Part shown: positions 1 through 11,412 of the stretch, piece by piece
Layout of the letters: each line of letters opens with the position of its first letter
Position numbering within the stretch: position 1 is the stretch's first letter
Source of the DNA: Periplaneta americana
Taxonomy: Eukaryota > Arthropoda > Insecta > Blattodea > Blattidae
Direction of reading: 5' to 3'
Assembly (NCBI RefSeq): GCF_040183065.1
Contig: NC_091117.1
Span: forward strand, 108,430,001 to 108,494,000
DNA: 64,000 bases
Program-made: the position numbers and the translations under genes
Notes under the pieces: model-generated
What the model was told of the DNA's origin: nothing
What the model saw: only the letters and a program-made list of their open reading frames with translations
The model's database searches: none

Positions 1-364
1 TACAACGCAGAAAGAAAATATCCCAAAACAACCTTTGTTACATGAAAACGAAATAAAAACAGATGATTAAAAAATTGCTTCTTTATTTAACACCAAATAT
101 GTGTCACTCAGAATACTAAAACCTTATAAAAGAGAGCAGAAAATGATTAAAAATGAAATAAAAAAAAAACAAGAAAAACAAAAATTCTCACTCAAATTCA
201 ATAAACAAAATATTTTACCAACACTTCATCAAATCAGAACTTGATGCAGCAATCCAAAAAACTACGAGGGATGTTCCGAAAGTAAGTTTCATCATTTTTT
301 TTCACACAAACTTTATTGCCAAATAAAAAAATACACCATGACATCATGAACTATAAACCTTGCA

Positions 365-1475
365 CTATTTTTCGACATAGTCGCCACTGACATTGAGACA
401 TTTGTCGTAGCGTGCAATCAGTTTGAAGAAACCACTCTGGTAAAACTCGGTGCCCTGCGATGCAAGGAATTGTCGCACAGCCTGCTCTACCTCATCATTG
501 TTTTGGAAGTGACATTCCGAAAGTGCAGCTTTCAATGCAGGGAACAGGTGAAAGTCTGATGGGGTAAGATCGGGGCTGTAGGCCGAATGATCCAATCTCT
601 CCCATCCGAAGCGATGAATGTGATATTGTGTGAGTCTTGCTTTGTGTGGTCTTGCGTTGTCGTCCAAGAGCACAACACTTTCACTCAAGAGCCCTGGTCT
701 CTTTCGTTGAATGGTGGACATGAGTTTGGTGAGGGTGTTGCAGTAGCGTGCCGCATTGATGGTCCCTTCATGGAGGAAATCCAGGAGAATGACACCTTTT
801 GCGTCCCAGAACACTGTGGCCATAACCTTTCCTGCGGAGGCTGTCACTTTAATTTTTTCATCACTGGTGAAGTGGCATGCTTCCACGTCATTGAGGCGGT
901 CTTGGTTTCTGGGGTAAAGTGGTGCACCCATGTCTCATCGCCTGTGACGACTCTGAACAGGAACTTATTTCCCTCTTGCGCGTATCTCATCGTGTGATCG
1001 AGGCTGATTCCTATTCTTGCACTCTTGTCATCCGGGGTCAGATTTCTCGGCATCCATCTTGCAGAGACTTTTCGGTAACCCAACACATCATGGAGCATGT
1101 GATGGCCTGAGCACGACCAATATGCAATGTGGACACCACCTCTGATACCGTTATGCGCCTATCCACTAACACCATGTCCTGTACTCTGGCAATGTTGTTT
1201 TCATTTGTGGATGTGGAGGGACGCCCACTTCGACTTTCATCCTCCATACTCTGCCTTTCTTCACTGAACATGCAACACCAGCGACCAACCATTTGACGAG
1301 ATATGACCTCTTCACCATACTTGGTCTGTAGGCGTTCATGGATGATGGACACACTACTCTCACATGCCCACTCATACCGGATAACAGCACGCACTTCCAT
1401 TGGCGACCATGTTGTCAGCACACATCTGTTTGCCATCGCGATTTTTACTCGAATAACCTTGGGCATGCCGTTCAA
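365..1475 (-). pseudogene. mariner transposase (SETMAR-type), frameshifted
   Basis: Tc1/mariner DD34D transposase relic. In order it shows an N-terminal helix-turn-helix region (VLTTWSPMEVRAVIRYEWA, then GRWCCMFSEERQSMEDESRS), the hinge region (LHDVLGYRKVSARWMPR), the first catalytic aspartate in VTGDETWVHHF, the second in VVLLDDNARPH and the third in AYSPDLTPSDFHLF. It ends in GDYVEK, the usual mariner C-terminus. At least two frameshifts separate three overlapping frames (365-931, 844-1098, 1038-1475), so no intact protein can be made, although the three catalytic acids survive. The likely start is the ATG near 1438 (MANRCVLTTW). Confidence 0.9.
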
Positions 1476-1590
1476 CTGCTATGCTCTCTTTCTCGGTGAT
1501 CTGCACATGCGTCATTCCCCCTCCGCTGACACTATTCTGTTGTTGAATCAGCAACATGTGTACGCGTAGTTTCTTATGGTTATTGTTTAG

Positions 1591-1874
1591 CGTAGCAGTT
1601 GAACGGCATGCCCAAGGTTATTCGAGTAAAAATCACAATGGCAGACAGACGTGTGCTGACAACATGGTCGACAATGGAAGTGCATGCTGTTTTCCGGTAT
1701 GAATGGGCATGAACGCCTACAGGCGCTACAACAAATGTCTCAATGTTGGTGGCGACGATATCGAAAAATAGTGCAAAGTTTATAGTTCATGATGTCATGG
1801 TGTATTTTTTTATTTGGCAATAAAGTTTGTGTGAAAAAAAAATGATGAAACTTACTTTCGGAACACCCCTCGTA
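1591..1874 (+). pseudogene. Internally deleted mariner copy (inverted arm)
   Basis: Plus-strand mariner arm. After the leader it reads M-P-K-V-I-R-V-K-I then MADRRVLTTWST, matching the N-terminus of the opposite arm. Near 1716 it jumps to the C-terminal codons and 3' untranslated end (from about 1730). About 1 kb of transposase is missing. With 263-1486 it would fold into a large hairpin. Confidence 0.75.
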
Positions 1875-2100
1875 ATACCTAATAATAAAGCACCTGGATC
1901 CAATAAAGTTCATTCTGAATTTATAAAAAGAATTAGGACCTAAAGTTAGCAATTCTCTTCTAATATTCTAATATTTTACAATTATATTTGGAATACTTCA
2001 ATCCCAGAAAATTGGAAAAAAGGCCGTTCTTATTACTGTACTGAAACCAGGAAAAGATGCAAACAATATTGACAGTTATAGGTTAATTCCATGTTAATGT

Positions 2101-2815
2101 ATCCTAGTATCCAAAATTTGAAAGTGCATAAATAATCAATATCATTGCATTACTAGTTTCTTTAGGCATGTAATCTTTGGAATTAGCAGAGATAAATAGC
2201 ATCACACATTATAATTATGTAGCAACCATGGAAGAATAAATATGGCTGTAGTAATGGAAGAGAAAGCTACCTGATTTTGATTGATTTTCTCTATTCTATA
2301 CTGCATGTTATATGCATTTTTACCAGTCTCTGTAGTTGATTCTACACTCTGTACCATCCAGAAATGTTTTAACATGCCTACATTTTGTTCTAATTTGTAA
2401 GAAAGCGTGAAAGCAATCAGTTTTATAAACTGATGATGGACTGTTGTGTAGGTCACGAAAAAAGTTTAATTTTATTTGCAGCAGCAAAAATATAAAAAGT
2501 AGAATTTAAATTGACATTGTTCTTCTTCATAGACCTACATTACAACATCATACTGAAATTTGGCATGACTTTGTGTTTATTTATGTATAAAAAGCCATTA
2601 AAGTACTGTCGTGTAAGTCACAATTTCTGCTGAGATTCTATTAAAAATTCAAACAGTCTGAAAGTGGTCACCCTTTCACAAAAAAATTGCAATTATGGAA
2701 GTTCATGAGTTTTCAGACTTAAGCAACTACTTGAACATTTATAGGTTATGCCTTCAAGGATATGTTCTATTAATTTGAATTACACAATTGTGTTCTGGAA
2801 AAAAAATGATTAAAT
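2101..2815. other. AT-rich sequence without a recognisable gene
   Basis: No supported gene. The first part could be further decayed LINE sequence continuing from 2100, but no motif is clear. A GTGTAAGTCACAATTT stretch near 2610-2622 recurs in the same orientation near 5753-5770, on the other side of Sola-like copy A. Confidence 0.4.
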
Positions 2816-2980
2816 CCGCTGCTGAAAGAAAAAAGGCACAGAGAGAGTAGTGAAAATTATTAATTTGAGTATCAAGATGAAATTCAGTCTTTCCATTGGA
2901 ATTCATCACAGTGCACTTTGTTTACTGCAATGGCTTATTACCAGGATGAAGCTGGATCAGCTCAGTCAGTGCCCTACATG

Positions 2981-4469
2981 CAGGGCTGGGCAAAATACTG
3001 ACATCCAAGTATTTCAAATACAAATACAAAATACTTCAAATAATTGTATTTGAAATACAAATACAAAATACTTTAAAAAAATTAACCAAAATACATTTGT
3101 ATTTCAAATACTCAAAATACATTTGTATTTCAAATACTCGATACATTATATAGGCCTAAAAAATTAAGAATATTACTGAAAATCTACAATATTATATTAC
3201 CATTAAAAGTATTTTTATCTCGAAGTTTTATATAAACACTGTAATTGAACATTCTTCCTTTCCCAGTCAGCAATGAAATTATGCTACATATGAATAATTA
3301 CTGCTCCCTTTCAAAACAACCAATTCCTCAAAAAGTTCCTCAGATAAGGATCCCCATGCTTGTGAATGAATAATCCTGCAAAACAGAATAGTCTTTCTAC
3401 AGGAGCAGAGGAACACAAACTTGTATTATATTTATAAAAGTGTGTTACACTGTTGGGTAATTCTCTAGAGTGCACAGGGTTGTCCCTTTGCCATTGAAGA
3501 ATTGTATGAGCTCATACTCCACAGCAGACAAGTTCTTTTCTTTTTGCTTTTCAAAGTCTGTTTTACTTGAGTTGAAAACATAAAAATTGTTTTCATCGTC
3601 TTCCTCATCTGAACTAACCAAAGGTGTAGCAGATAACTACTCAGTTGATTTCACACACATATTCTGTATCCTCTTCTTATTATTTGGTGAGCCAAATCAG
3701 GTAGCCATCTCATCTTAAATAATGGGTGGAAGCAAGCTGCCAAAGCAGCTCAATTTGCTTCTGGGATCAGATCAAACATTGCTTTAAATCTTGATGAAAG
3801 TGAACTTATTGGGATTGGAGTTACTTGGAATAGATGGCGTAGATTACTAGATAACAGAATATGTAATCTGTTTTTAAGGGAACTTAATGTGGACAAAAGT
3901 TGGCCGTAATAGCACGTCTTCTCATTTTGCATTAATTAAGGGCTACGGCAATGAGTTTCAGAACTTTATAATATTCTTCAAGGTACTGAAACTCAACATC
4001 TTTGAAGGTTAGCAATCCCAGTTTTTCACATATACTGTTTATATCATGTTTGAATTGCAATATTTGAGAGATTGAGTCATAAAGAGAATTCCTCGAGTTG
4101 GGCAAAGAAACTTTAATGAATATAATTTCTGAGTATTTGAGTCTCCTAGACGCATTCCATAATGCTGAACATTTAGCAAGTGTTGGGTGACGGATCCTTG
4201 ATGCTGTTTGAGATTTCTTCATGGCATTAAGGAAATCAGTTGTGGCAAGAAAACTAAGTGTATGGCTAGCACAGCTGAAATGGGTAGACAAATAAGACAA
4301 AAGTTCATTCTTCAAATCCAAATCCAAAACTTGAAGAACAAGAAGAAAAAAATATTTTGAGTATTTGAAATACAAAATACATCAATTTTATGTATTTAAA
4401 TACAAAATACTTTCGAAAATCCTTACAAATTACAAAATACAAATGTATTTCAAATACTGCCCAGCCCTG
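2981..4469 (-). mobile_element. hAT element with 8-bp target duplication
   Basis: Complete hAT-type insertion. Terminal inverted repeats are CAGGGCTGGGCA and TGCCCAGCCCTG. It is flanked by a perfect 8-bp duplication CCTACATG (2973-2980 and 4470-4477), the hAT hallmark. Subterminal regions (about 2991-3145 and 4355-4460) are dense arrays of AAATACAAATAC/ATTTGTATTT-type repeats, probably transposase-binding sites. It sits inside Sola-like copy A and is therefore younger. Confidence 0.92.
3250..4375 (-). pseudogene. hAT transposase relic
   Basis: Minus-strand transposase remains of the hAT at 2981-4469. The best block (3932-4375) reads HFSCASHTLSFLATTDFLNA, then HPTLAKCSALWNASRR, then FQYLEEYYKVLKLIAVALN. 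It continues in the next frame (3750-3932) with KTCYYGQLLSTLSSLKNRL and SSRFKAMFDLIPEA. Further downstream, around 3370-3470, one frame shows YNTSLCSSAPVERLF.FAG, the conserved core of the hAT C-terminal dimerisation domain. The N-terminal BED finger and first catalytic region are missing, and stops and frameshifts separate the blocks, so it is an internally deleted, dead copy. Confidence 0.85.
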
Positions 4470-5392
4470 CCTACATGATTGCCAGATTATATACAGCATG
4501 ATAAGTACGCTGTTGCAGTTCTTAAAGATGCCATATTGAATCACTTCCTGACTGAACACCCTAGGTTTCAATTGAATATGTTGAAATATCAGTCAGATGA
4601 GAGTGCTCAGCACTTTGAACAAAAATTTTCGTTATGTTTAATTACCCTGAATGACATCACAACATACTGCAATTTTTCAGCAACCTCTCATGGAAAGAGT
4701 TCAATTGATGGCCTTGATGGTACAGTAAAAAGGTGGGTCCGCAAAGCCATGAAAGCAAAATCCAAAGATCTCAAAATGTGCCAAATATATGTTTGTTGTA
4801 CACAGATGAAGAAAAAGTTGTGCAAGAGAAAGATCGCTTGGACAAAATTTGGAATCCTTTCGGAAAAAAAAAAAATTAACATTCCATAAACAAGGAACAC
4901 ATATCATTTTGAATCAATAGCTCTATATAAGATTAAATGCCATCCATATGCTGGGAGCACCCATATCATTGTGTTTGATTTCAGGAATTGAAAGATTAAA
5001 CATTTAAATAATAATGAAAACAATGATGATAAGCAAGTTATAAAGTGTGGAGGCTGGATTGTTTTACACTATGACGATAAAAAGAGTGTGAAGAATTTTG
5101 TGGGACAGGTAATGCAGAAGAAAGGCAAAGCCTCTCAGTCAAGTTCCTGAAATATGATGCAACATTTCGTAAATTTAAGTTGAATGTCGACAATGATTGA
5201 TGGAAAAGAGAATATTGATATTGAGGTTGATTTGCATAAGGTGAAGCTGCAGGAACCAACTATTAATAACAGATTTTGGTTTAGGCCTACATTTAAGGAA
5301 TCAGAATTAAAAAAAAATGTGTTTATAGGCCTTAGAAAAATGTAGTATTTGGATAAGCACTCTTATATGATTTAACAAAATGAACATCAAAC

Positions 5393-5627
5393 GATGGCCT
5401 GGATAGTATAGTTGGTATGGCACTGGCCTTCTGTGCTCGAGGTTGCGAGTTCGATCCCAGCTGAGGTCGATGGCACTGAAGTGTGCTTAAATGTTACAGG
5501 CTCATGTTAGTAGATTTACTGGCATGTAAAAGAACTCCTGTGGGACAAAATTCCGGCACACCGGCAATGCTGATATAAACGTGGCAGTTACGAGCATTGT
5601 TAAATAAACCATAATTTAATTTTTTTA
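5393..5627 (+). mobile_element. tRNA-derived SINE
   Basis: The head resembles a tRNA: A-box-like TAGTTGGTATGG and B-box GAGTTCGATCCC at tRNA-like spacing. An unrelated body and an A/T-rich tail follow. The direct repeat AACATCAAAC (5383-5392 and 5628-5637) is a good target-site duplication. The acceptor stem does not fold, so it is a SINE and not a tRNA gene. Confidence 0.85.
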
Positions 5628-5637
5628 AACATCAAAC

Positions 5638-6153
5638 AGACACCAGACAATATGTCATTTAATGATTGATATAAAATGGCTTCCATATTTAAATTGTTAC
5701 TATTTCCTTCACATAATTATTAATTTAATTTATATTTGTATTAAAGCTATAGTGTAAGTCACAATTTGAAGTTGTGTAAGCCACAAAATAAAATATTTGC
5801 TATGTATAACTTAAACTGTTACATGTAAAAAAAAAATAATAATATACATACACAATCTATGTCTTATACTTTAAAAGATATCACGTCATCCATGTAACTG
5901 TAGTAGAAGAGCAGATTTTCAGAATAGCTTATGTTGGCACAGAACTACCTGTCTTTTTCATGTAGTATGTCACAATTAGTTTCTTTTCTTATAATATCCT
6001 TCATGTGTTATATTAACCATTTCTATCCTTATGGGCGAAAAGTACACTCTTTGATGAACAGTTCAAGACCTTGAAATGAAATTTTAATTAATTATAATTT
6101 GTGTGGTTCCATTTTCAGTTCCTTGAAGTGTATCCAATGTTGTGTCACATGTG
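5638..6153. other. AT-rich sequence without a recognisable gene
   Basis: Nothing coding is supported. It contains two close copies of GTGTAAGYCACAA (5753-5785). Confidence 0.4.
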
Positions 6154-7059
6154 GAATTAATCTACTTACTTACTTACTGGCTTTTAAGGAACCCGGAGGT
6201 TCATTGCTGCCCTCACATAAGCCCACCATTGGTCCCTAACCTGAGCAAGATTAATCCAGTGTCTATCATATCCCACCTCCCTCAAATCCATTTTAATATC
6301 TTCCCATCTACGTCTCGGCCTCCCTAAAGGTCTTTTCCCCTCTGGCCTCCCAACTAATACTCTATATGCATTTCTGGATTAGCCCATACATGCTACATGC
6401 CCTCCCATCTCAATCGTCTGTATTTAATCTTACTAATTATGTCAGGTGAAGAATACAATGCGTATAGTTCTGTGTTGTGTAACTTTCTCCATTCTACTAT
6501 AACTTCATACCTTTTAGCCCCAAATATTTCCTAAGCACCTTATTCTCAAACACCCTTAACCTATGTTCCTCTTTCAAAGTGAGAGTCCAAGTTTCACAAC
6601 CATAAAGAACAACCGGTAATATAACTGTTTTATAAATTCTAACTTTCAGATTTTTTGACAGCAGACTGGATGATAAAAGCTTCTCAACCGAATAATAACA
6701 GGCATTTCCCATATTTATTCTGTGTTTAATTTCCTCCCGAGTATCATTTATATTTGTTACTGTTGCTCCAAGATATTTGAACTTCTCCACCTCTTCAAAA
6801 GATAAATTTCCAATTTTTATATTTCCATTTTGTACAATATTCTCGTCACGAGACATAATCATATACTTTGTCTTTTCGGGATTTACTTCCAAACCTATCT
6901 CTTTACTTGCTTCCAGTAAAATTCCCGCGTTTTCCCTAATCGTTTGTGGATTTTCTCCTAACATAGTCATGTCATCCACATAGACAAGCAGCTGATGTAA
7001 CCCGTTCAATTCCAAACCCTCTCTATTATCCTGGATTTTCCTAATGGCATACTCTAGAG

Positions 7060-7909
7060 CAGGCCTGCATAAACAGCGCTCAACGAGCGCGCGCGCTCCT
7101 TCGGAGCGGGAGAGCGGTGTTTACCGCTTGCCAAAACGGAGAGGAAGATACGTCAGAATGACATAGACTTGCTATAGGTAGAGGAGAGGGAAACGACCAC
7201 TCAGTTATCTAGTGCATTGCAGTGTGTAGGCCTATTCTCAGTAACTGTTTCACGTTGCTTACCTACTGCTACAGTACAGAATGAAGGAATGTAAAAGACG
7301 GAACATAACATTTAACGATTTACAGCTCGAACTTATTGATCTTCAATGTGACCTAATAGCTAAAGATCGTTTGAATAATACTACTAGCCTGGTTGAGTTT
7401 TACAAGAATAAACATTAGCAATAATATCCACGACTACACAGGCTGGCTGTGATAATGATTGCTATGTTTGGCTCAACATTTATATTTGTGAGCAACTGTT
7501 TTCTATAATCAACTTTAATGAAGGCAGACATCGAACATCTGTAACTGATGTTTCATTATGATCACTAGGCTACTGTTCCTTTCAGCTGCCAACAGCATAA
7601 AACCTCGTCTTGATGTACTGTTAAATAAAAATATAACAAAATGATATTGTACATTTAAGTAGCTATAGAATTTCTATTACTTCTGTAAAATAAATATTTC
7701 ATTATTAATTTATAATAGTCCAAGATAGTTTTGCAAACACTGAACGGGAATTCATTTCATAAGCACTGGTAACAGTACTTCCTTTTCTGTATATCTTGTA
7801 CGAGATCACCACTTCTTCCAGTCCACTCTTACACAGAGCGCGGCTAATATCTGCATTCCACTCCTGAGCTATGAGCTGGCTTGGAGAGCACAAACCTTGT
7901 GCAGGCCTG
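7060..7909 (+). mobile_element. hAT relic with 8-bp target duplication CTCTAGAG
   Basis: 850-bp insertion in RTE copy 1. The termini are CAGGCCTGCA and TGCAGGCCTG, flanked by CTCTAGAG at 7052-7059 and 7910-7917. Comparison with RTE copies 4 and 5 shows the uninterrupted site. Just inside the left end is a GC-rich block rich in GAGCGC/GCGCTC (7077-7125). Only the C-terminal part of the transposase remains. Confidence 0.88.
7281..7610 (+). pseudogene. hAT transposase C-terminal fragment (GTF2IRD2/Charlie-like)
   Basis: Plus-strand fragment reading LQLELIDLQCDLIAKDRLN, then SLVEFYKNKH, then IAMFGSTFICEQLFSIINF and HRTSVTDVSL, across one stop after KNKH and at least one more break. The ELIDLQCD and MFGSTYxCEQLFS motifs are typical of the dimerisation end of the hAT group that includes GTF2IRD2-like and Charlie transposases. 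The catalytic domain has been deleted, so the element would have depended on transposase supplied elsewhere. Confidence 0.8.
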
Positions 7910-8090
7910 CTCTAGAGCAAAGTTAAAAAGTAAAGGTGACAGTGCATCTCCTTGCTTTAGCCCACAGTGAATTGGAAACGCATCTGACAGAAACTGACCT
8001 ATACGAACTCTGCTATACGTTTCACTGAGACACATTTTAATTAATCGAACTAGTTTCTTGGGCATACCAAATTCAATAAGAATATCATAT

Positions 8091-11000
8091 GGGTCATTCC
8101 ATATCAAATCAACAAGGCGCTCAACCCGACCGACTCAGATTTCTTTCAATATTTGAGGGTGTGTTTTACCTGCCGCGCTAACTAAAACTGCCGAGTTTCA
8201 TATGTCATGTGCGTTAAGTTTTCTGTCAGTGGCGTTTGAAACATGAAGAAAAATCATATATTTGTAAGCACGCCGCTTCAATTAAAATTATATATCTCAA
8301 CGTCTCTAGATAAATTTACAAAAATTGAGTGATACATTCTTAATATGTGATAGTTTTTATTGCTTATATTGTTTTCTGCATATATTCAATTACACTAAAA
8401 AAAACATGGTGAAACAATTTTCATATATTCATATTTAAAAATCCGGGGGTTCTACGCCTCAATTAGTGATATAATGAACTGATAAGTTTCAACTTGGAAT
8501 CATCATAGGTTACAAAGATAAAAATTGTTATGTCACTGCAAGTGTAAGCTAACCATATAAGTCGCGATAATTATGTCCCACACATTCGTTGTATTTAATT
8601 ATATTTGATCATATTCTTGAACCTCGCTATGTAATTTAACATGTAGTACATAATTCGAATTTTTTTAATTATTACCTCAAATAAATTATTGTCACATGGA
8701 TTTTGTTAAACCTGAAGTTCTGTAAGAAATGCTTACCTTTCATTGCTGAGATGAAATAGCCTGATCATCTTTCCAGACAGGATGCTCCGTTGTTTCAGCT
8801 GCATTTTAAAACTGCTTAGCAAGTATAATACCCATCCTAAACAGCAGGACTGCATGAAACTTGTGTTCCAGGCACTGCAGTGGATTTTGCAAATCGAAGA
8901 GCAAGCATTTTTTCCTCTTCAGTATAGCTTTTTTCAGTCACATAAACGGTATTAATGTTTGGGAGATGATCCCTTGTCCAGTCGTAAAATTCCCTAGGTG
9001 TAGTTATTTGTTTATCAGATGGTCTCTGCAAACTAGCACAAGCCGCAAACCTTTTAAGTGTCCCACCTACAACATCGCATGCTCTTTTGCCATGCGATAT
9101 GCAAAAATAATGCAATTGTGTTGGAAATCCAAAATCTTCTTCATGTAATGTGAGGTTCAGGAATTTTTTTCCTATTTTTATACTGAGCAGAGAATCCATC
9201 TGAGAAATACATAATTTTTGTGGTGAATTACAGATGTTTGTTTTAATGACTCCATTAGATATTTTTGAAACAGATGTACAGCTGTAGTGTCATGTTTTGG
9301 GCACTGTGAAATTATTACCAGATTTTTAATAGAGACTGTATCGGATGACGATTCGTTATAATATATTACGAAAGTATGAATGGTTGTTTGCACATTAGTC
9401 CTGTGGTATGACTGAATTTCATCTTGGATTACGAAATAATAGTTTTCAGCAAAGTCGCATAACACAACATGGCTGTAGAAATGATTTCATATCATGTAGA
9501 AACTTACTTTGTTCAGGTGATATAAATGAGTGAGTCAGTAAATCGCCAAGTTTCTCCAAGAGACAGTCGAAAAATTTGTCTTTGGGTTTCACTATGGTCT
9601 CAAGCATTGATCAGTCAGTTGTCATCAACTGCTTGTAGGTCACTGATTCACTGAAGTTTTATTCGAAACATTTCTCTAAACCCTCGCTTATTTTGAATGG
9701 TTCAGGACATTCTGTACATTTCCTGAACAAGCAATTTATATGAGGAGGATTGCACACCATAGTAGCCAAGAAATGTTGATAAGTTGGAAGGTATAAAGAA
9801 AAATTTTCTAGAAATCCACGTAGACCTGAAACTTTAATAAATTGCTTCCAGCATGAGTTTTACATTCTGATGAGGACACAAACACAAACAGTATAGTCTC
9901 ACTAACTCCAGCTAGAATACAATTTCTTGGTCTAAGAGCTGAAAATTTGGAGAATATTACCTTCATTTCAGGGTTAGAAGTTTTAAACGCTGCATATAAT
10001 TCATTTCTGCTCATGTGATTTACTCCCTGATTCTTTAATCATAACAAATATTTCTTACCAGGCATCATTCTGCTAATCTCGTCAGAACAACCGAATTCTT
10101 TAACTTTACCGGCAACAGCCGCAGGCAAGGGTTTTCCAGGTTCCGGATTTGGTGAACACAAAATTCCCTTTTCCTTTGCCAGGACTTTGGCTTTCTGAAT
10201 TATGTATTCGGAAGCTGAAAGAAACTTTTTTTTTATACTGTATATTATTTACGCTCCAGCTTTTAGGTAGTAGTGTTAAAATGGTGATTTTCTCACTTTT
10301 ACCTGAATTTTGAAAATTTTCCTGCAACTGAGACAAAATTTCAGAATCATGACTGGCTCCTCGGCATCTTTAATATCGAAGACTTTATCTTTTAAGACTT
10401 TTTCAATATTTTCAAATTTCTGTCTCTTATATTTCTCTTGTTGTAGACTTTCTTGTTTAATAAGGAACATACCTTGGTCAAAAAGACTTGTATTTAATGA
10501 ACTTACATTTGCTGTAGAGTCTTTCTGAGGATTCTGCGTAATAGCATCATATTATATTTTTTTATTTCTTTGCGACACATAGCGCACACCTTTTGTTCCT
10601 GTTTTAAATCAGGAAATATATTAAGCATCCACAATATAACACTTCTTAAATTTTTCCTCTAATTACAATGCCCTGATTTCTCGAAGGGACTGCAGCAAAC
10701 ATATAACTTAACATGCGACTCCATTACATCGCACAAAACTACCACATTCCAAAAAAACTAACGAAACTGCACTTGAAACAGATCGCACATTTTGTATAAA
10801 TTGAAGACTGTATAAACTGCCACTCATGATGGTCTGACAGATCGACGACGCAGATAATAATCAGAGAAGTACGAACTCTCACGCATGCAGTGTTGGTGTA
10901 AGATGGGTTTAAGTGCTACAAACCAAGACGTTGATATATTTTTTTTACTGATATTCCTGAAACGTTCCCAAAATGAAACTTACACCAAGGGGAGAATGCT

Positions 11001-11412
11001 CTTACCTCAATAACATATATTTTTCGCGAAATAATTTGTGCCCCGCATTTTTCGATATTCAATGTTAAAATGTGATTCACGTGACCATTCAATAAAGAAT
11101 TCGATACTTCGATGCAAACCTATTTTTATTGAAAAGTATGATTCGTTAGCTTTAAAATAAGCCCAAGTTTAAGATTCTACCTCAATTAGAAGAGAAGTTA
11201 TGAATTATTTTTGTTGACATAGTATGCAACATTTTTACATTTTTTCTCATATTGACAGAATTGCTGTATGGATATCGTGCATTATTGAGGGCTAAAATTT
11301 TACATAATTAATTAACTTAAGGTTCTTTACCATCCCACCAAATTTAATGAAAATCTGAGGTGGTCGGGTTGAAAAGTCCACTTTTTTGTGTTGATTTGAC
11401 ATGGAATGGCCC
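8091..11412 (-). mobile_element. Sola-like DNA transposon, copy B (4-bp duplication ATAT)
   Basis: 3.3-kb insertion in RTE copy 1. The ends are inverted repeats: GGGTCATTCCATATCAAATC at the left and GGGCCATTCCATGTCAAATC at the right (reverse-complemented). A second matching block, CAACCCGACC...CTCAGATTT, lies just inside each end, so the repeat is about 55 bp with an indel. It is flanked by ATAT (8087-8090 and 11413-11416). The empty site in RTE copies 4 and 5 has a single ATAT, confirming a 4-bp duplication. It carries a decayed transposase on the minus strand. Confidence 0.88.
8837..10470 (-). pseudogene. Sola-like transposase relic, copy B
   Basis: Minus-strand transposase remains in several frames. 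From the N-terminal side: a lysine-rich region with KDAEEPVMILKFCLSCRK (10276-10470); a stretch at 9808-10014; then LCDFAENYYFVIQDEIQSYH (9405-9465) with TTIHTFVIYYN and VHLFQKYLMESL. Next is a SDG.SAQYKN block at about 9180-9199, then LHYFCISHGKRACD and GGTLKRFAACASLQRP (about 9000-9120). After that come EFYDWTRDHLPNINTVYV and a PGTQ tail near 8860. The aspartates in DFAENY and SDG are candidates for two acids of a DDE/D-type site; the third cannot be assigned by eye. At least three frame breaks make it non-functional. Confidence 0.75.

Larger units (their letters stand above)
263..1874. mobile_element. Head-to-head mariner composite (full arm plus deleted arm)
   Basis: Bounded by TA. The outer ends are inverted repeats of more than 100 bp: the left starts TACGAGGGATGTTCCGAAAG and the right, reverse-complemented, starts TACGAGGGGTGTTCCGAAAG. 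Each end corresponds to the 3' part of a mariner, so two copies point outwards. The left arm (263-1486) holds a full transposase relic on the minus strand. The right arm (1591-1874, plus) holds the same 5' leader and N-terminus joined directly to the C-terminal end. The arms meet around GCCGTTCAACTGCTATGCT (1468-1486) and its inverted mate (1591-1610), with a single-copy loop of about 104 bp (1487-1590). Confidence 0.85.
1..2100 (+). pseudogene. LINE reverse-transcriptase fragment, split by a mariner
   Basis: Degraded non-LTR retrotransposon coding sequence on the plus strand, in two pieces: 1-262 and about 1875-2100, separated by the mariner composite. Near 228-262 one frame reads KSELDAAIQKT. 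After the insertion (about 1880-1925) the reading is NNKAPGSNKVHSEFI, followed near 2005-2090 by WKK, LKPGKDANNIDSYRLI. The NKAPG, W-K and SYR-I signatures are the usual N-terminal palm entry of jockey/CR1-type reverse transcriptases. Several frameshifts and stops are present, so it is dead. The left end runs off the window. It may belong to the same family as the fragment starting at 11717, but identity of family is inference. Confidence 0.7.
2820..5300 (+). pseudogene. Sola-like transposase relic, copy A (split by hAT)
   Basis: Plus-strand relic of the superfamily that recurs four times in this window. Before the hAT insertion (2820-2972) one frame reads SENY..EYQDEIQSFHWNSSQ. After it (from 4478) come HDKYAVAVLKDAILNHFL and SATSHGKSSIDGLDGTVKRW (about 4672-4735). 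Near 5037-5160 there is the C-terminal domain GGWIVLHYDDKKSVKNFVG followed by a second lysine-rich VKFLK segment. The SHGK...GGTVKR block and the GxW...VxFLK tail are shared with uncharacterised transposase-like proteins of arthropods and hydra (from general knowledge). Several stops and frameshifts are present. I could not find terminal repeats for this copy. Confidence 0.65.

Noticed and set aside
587-997. 136-codon plus-strand frame
   Set aside because: Exact antisense shadow of the mariner transposase relic; no independent domain.
5394-5470. tRNA gene at the SINE head
   Set aside because: A and B boxes are present but the acceptor and anticodon stems do not pair; it continues into a SINE body with its own duplication.
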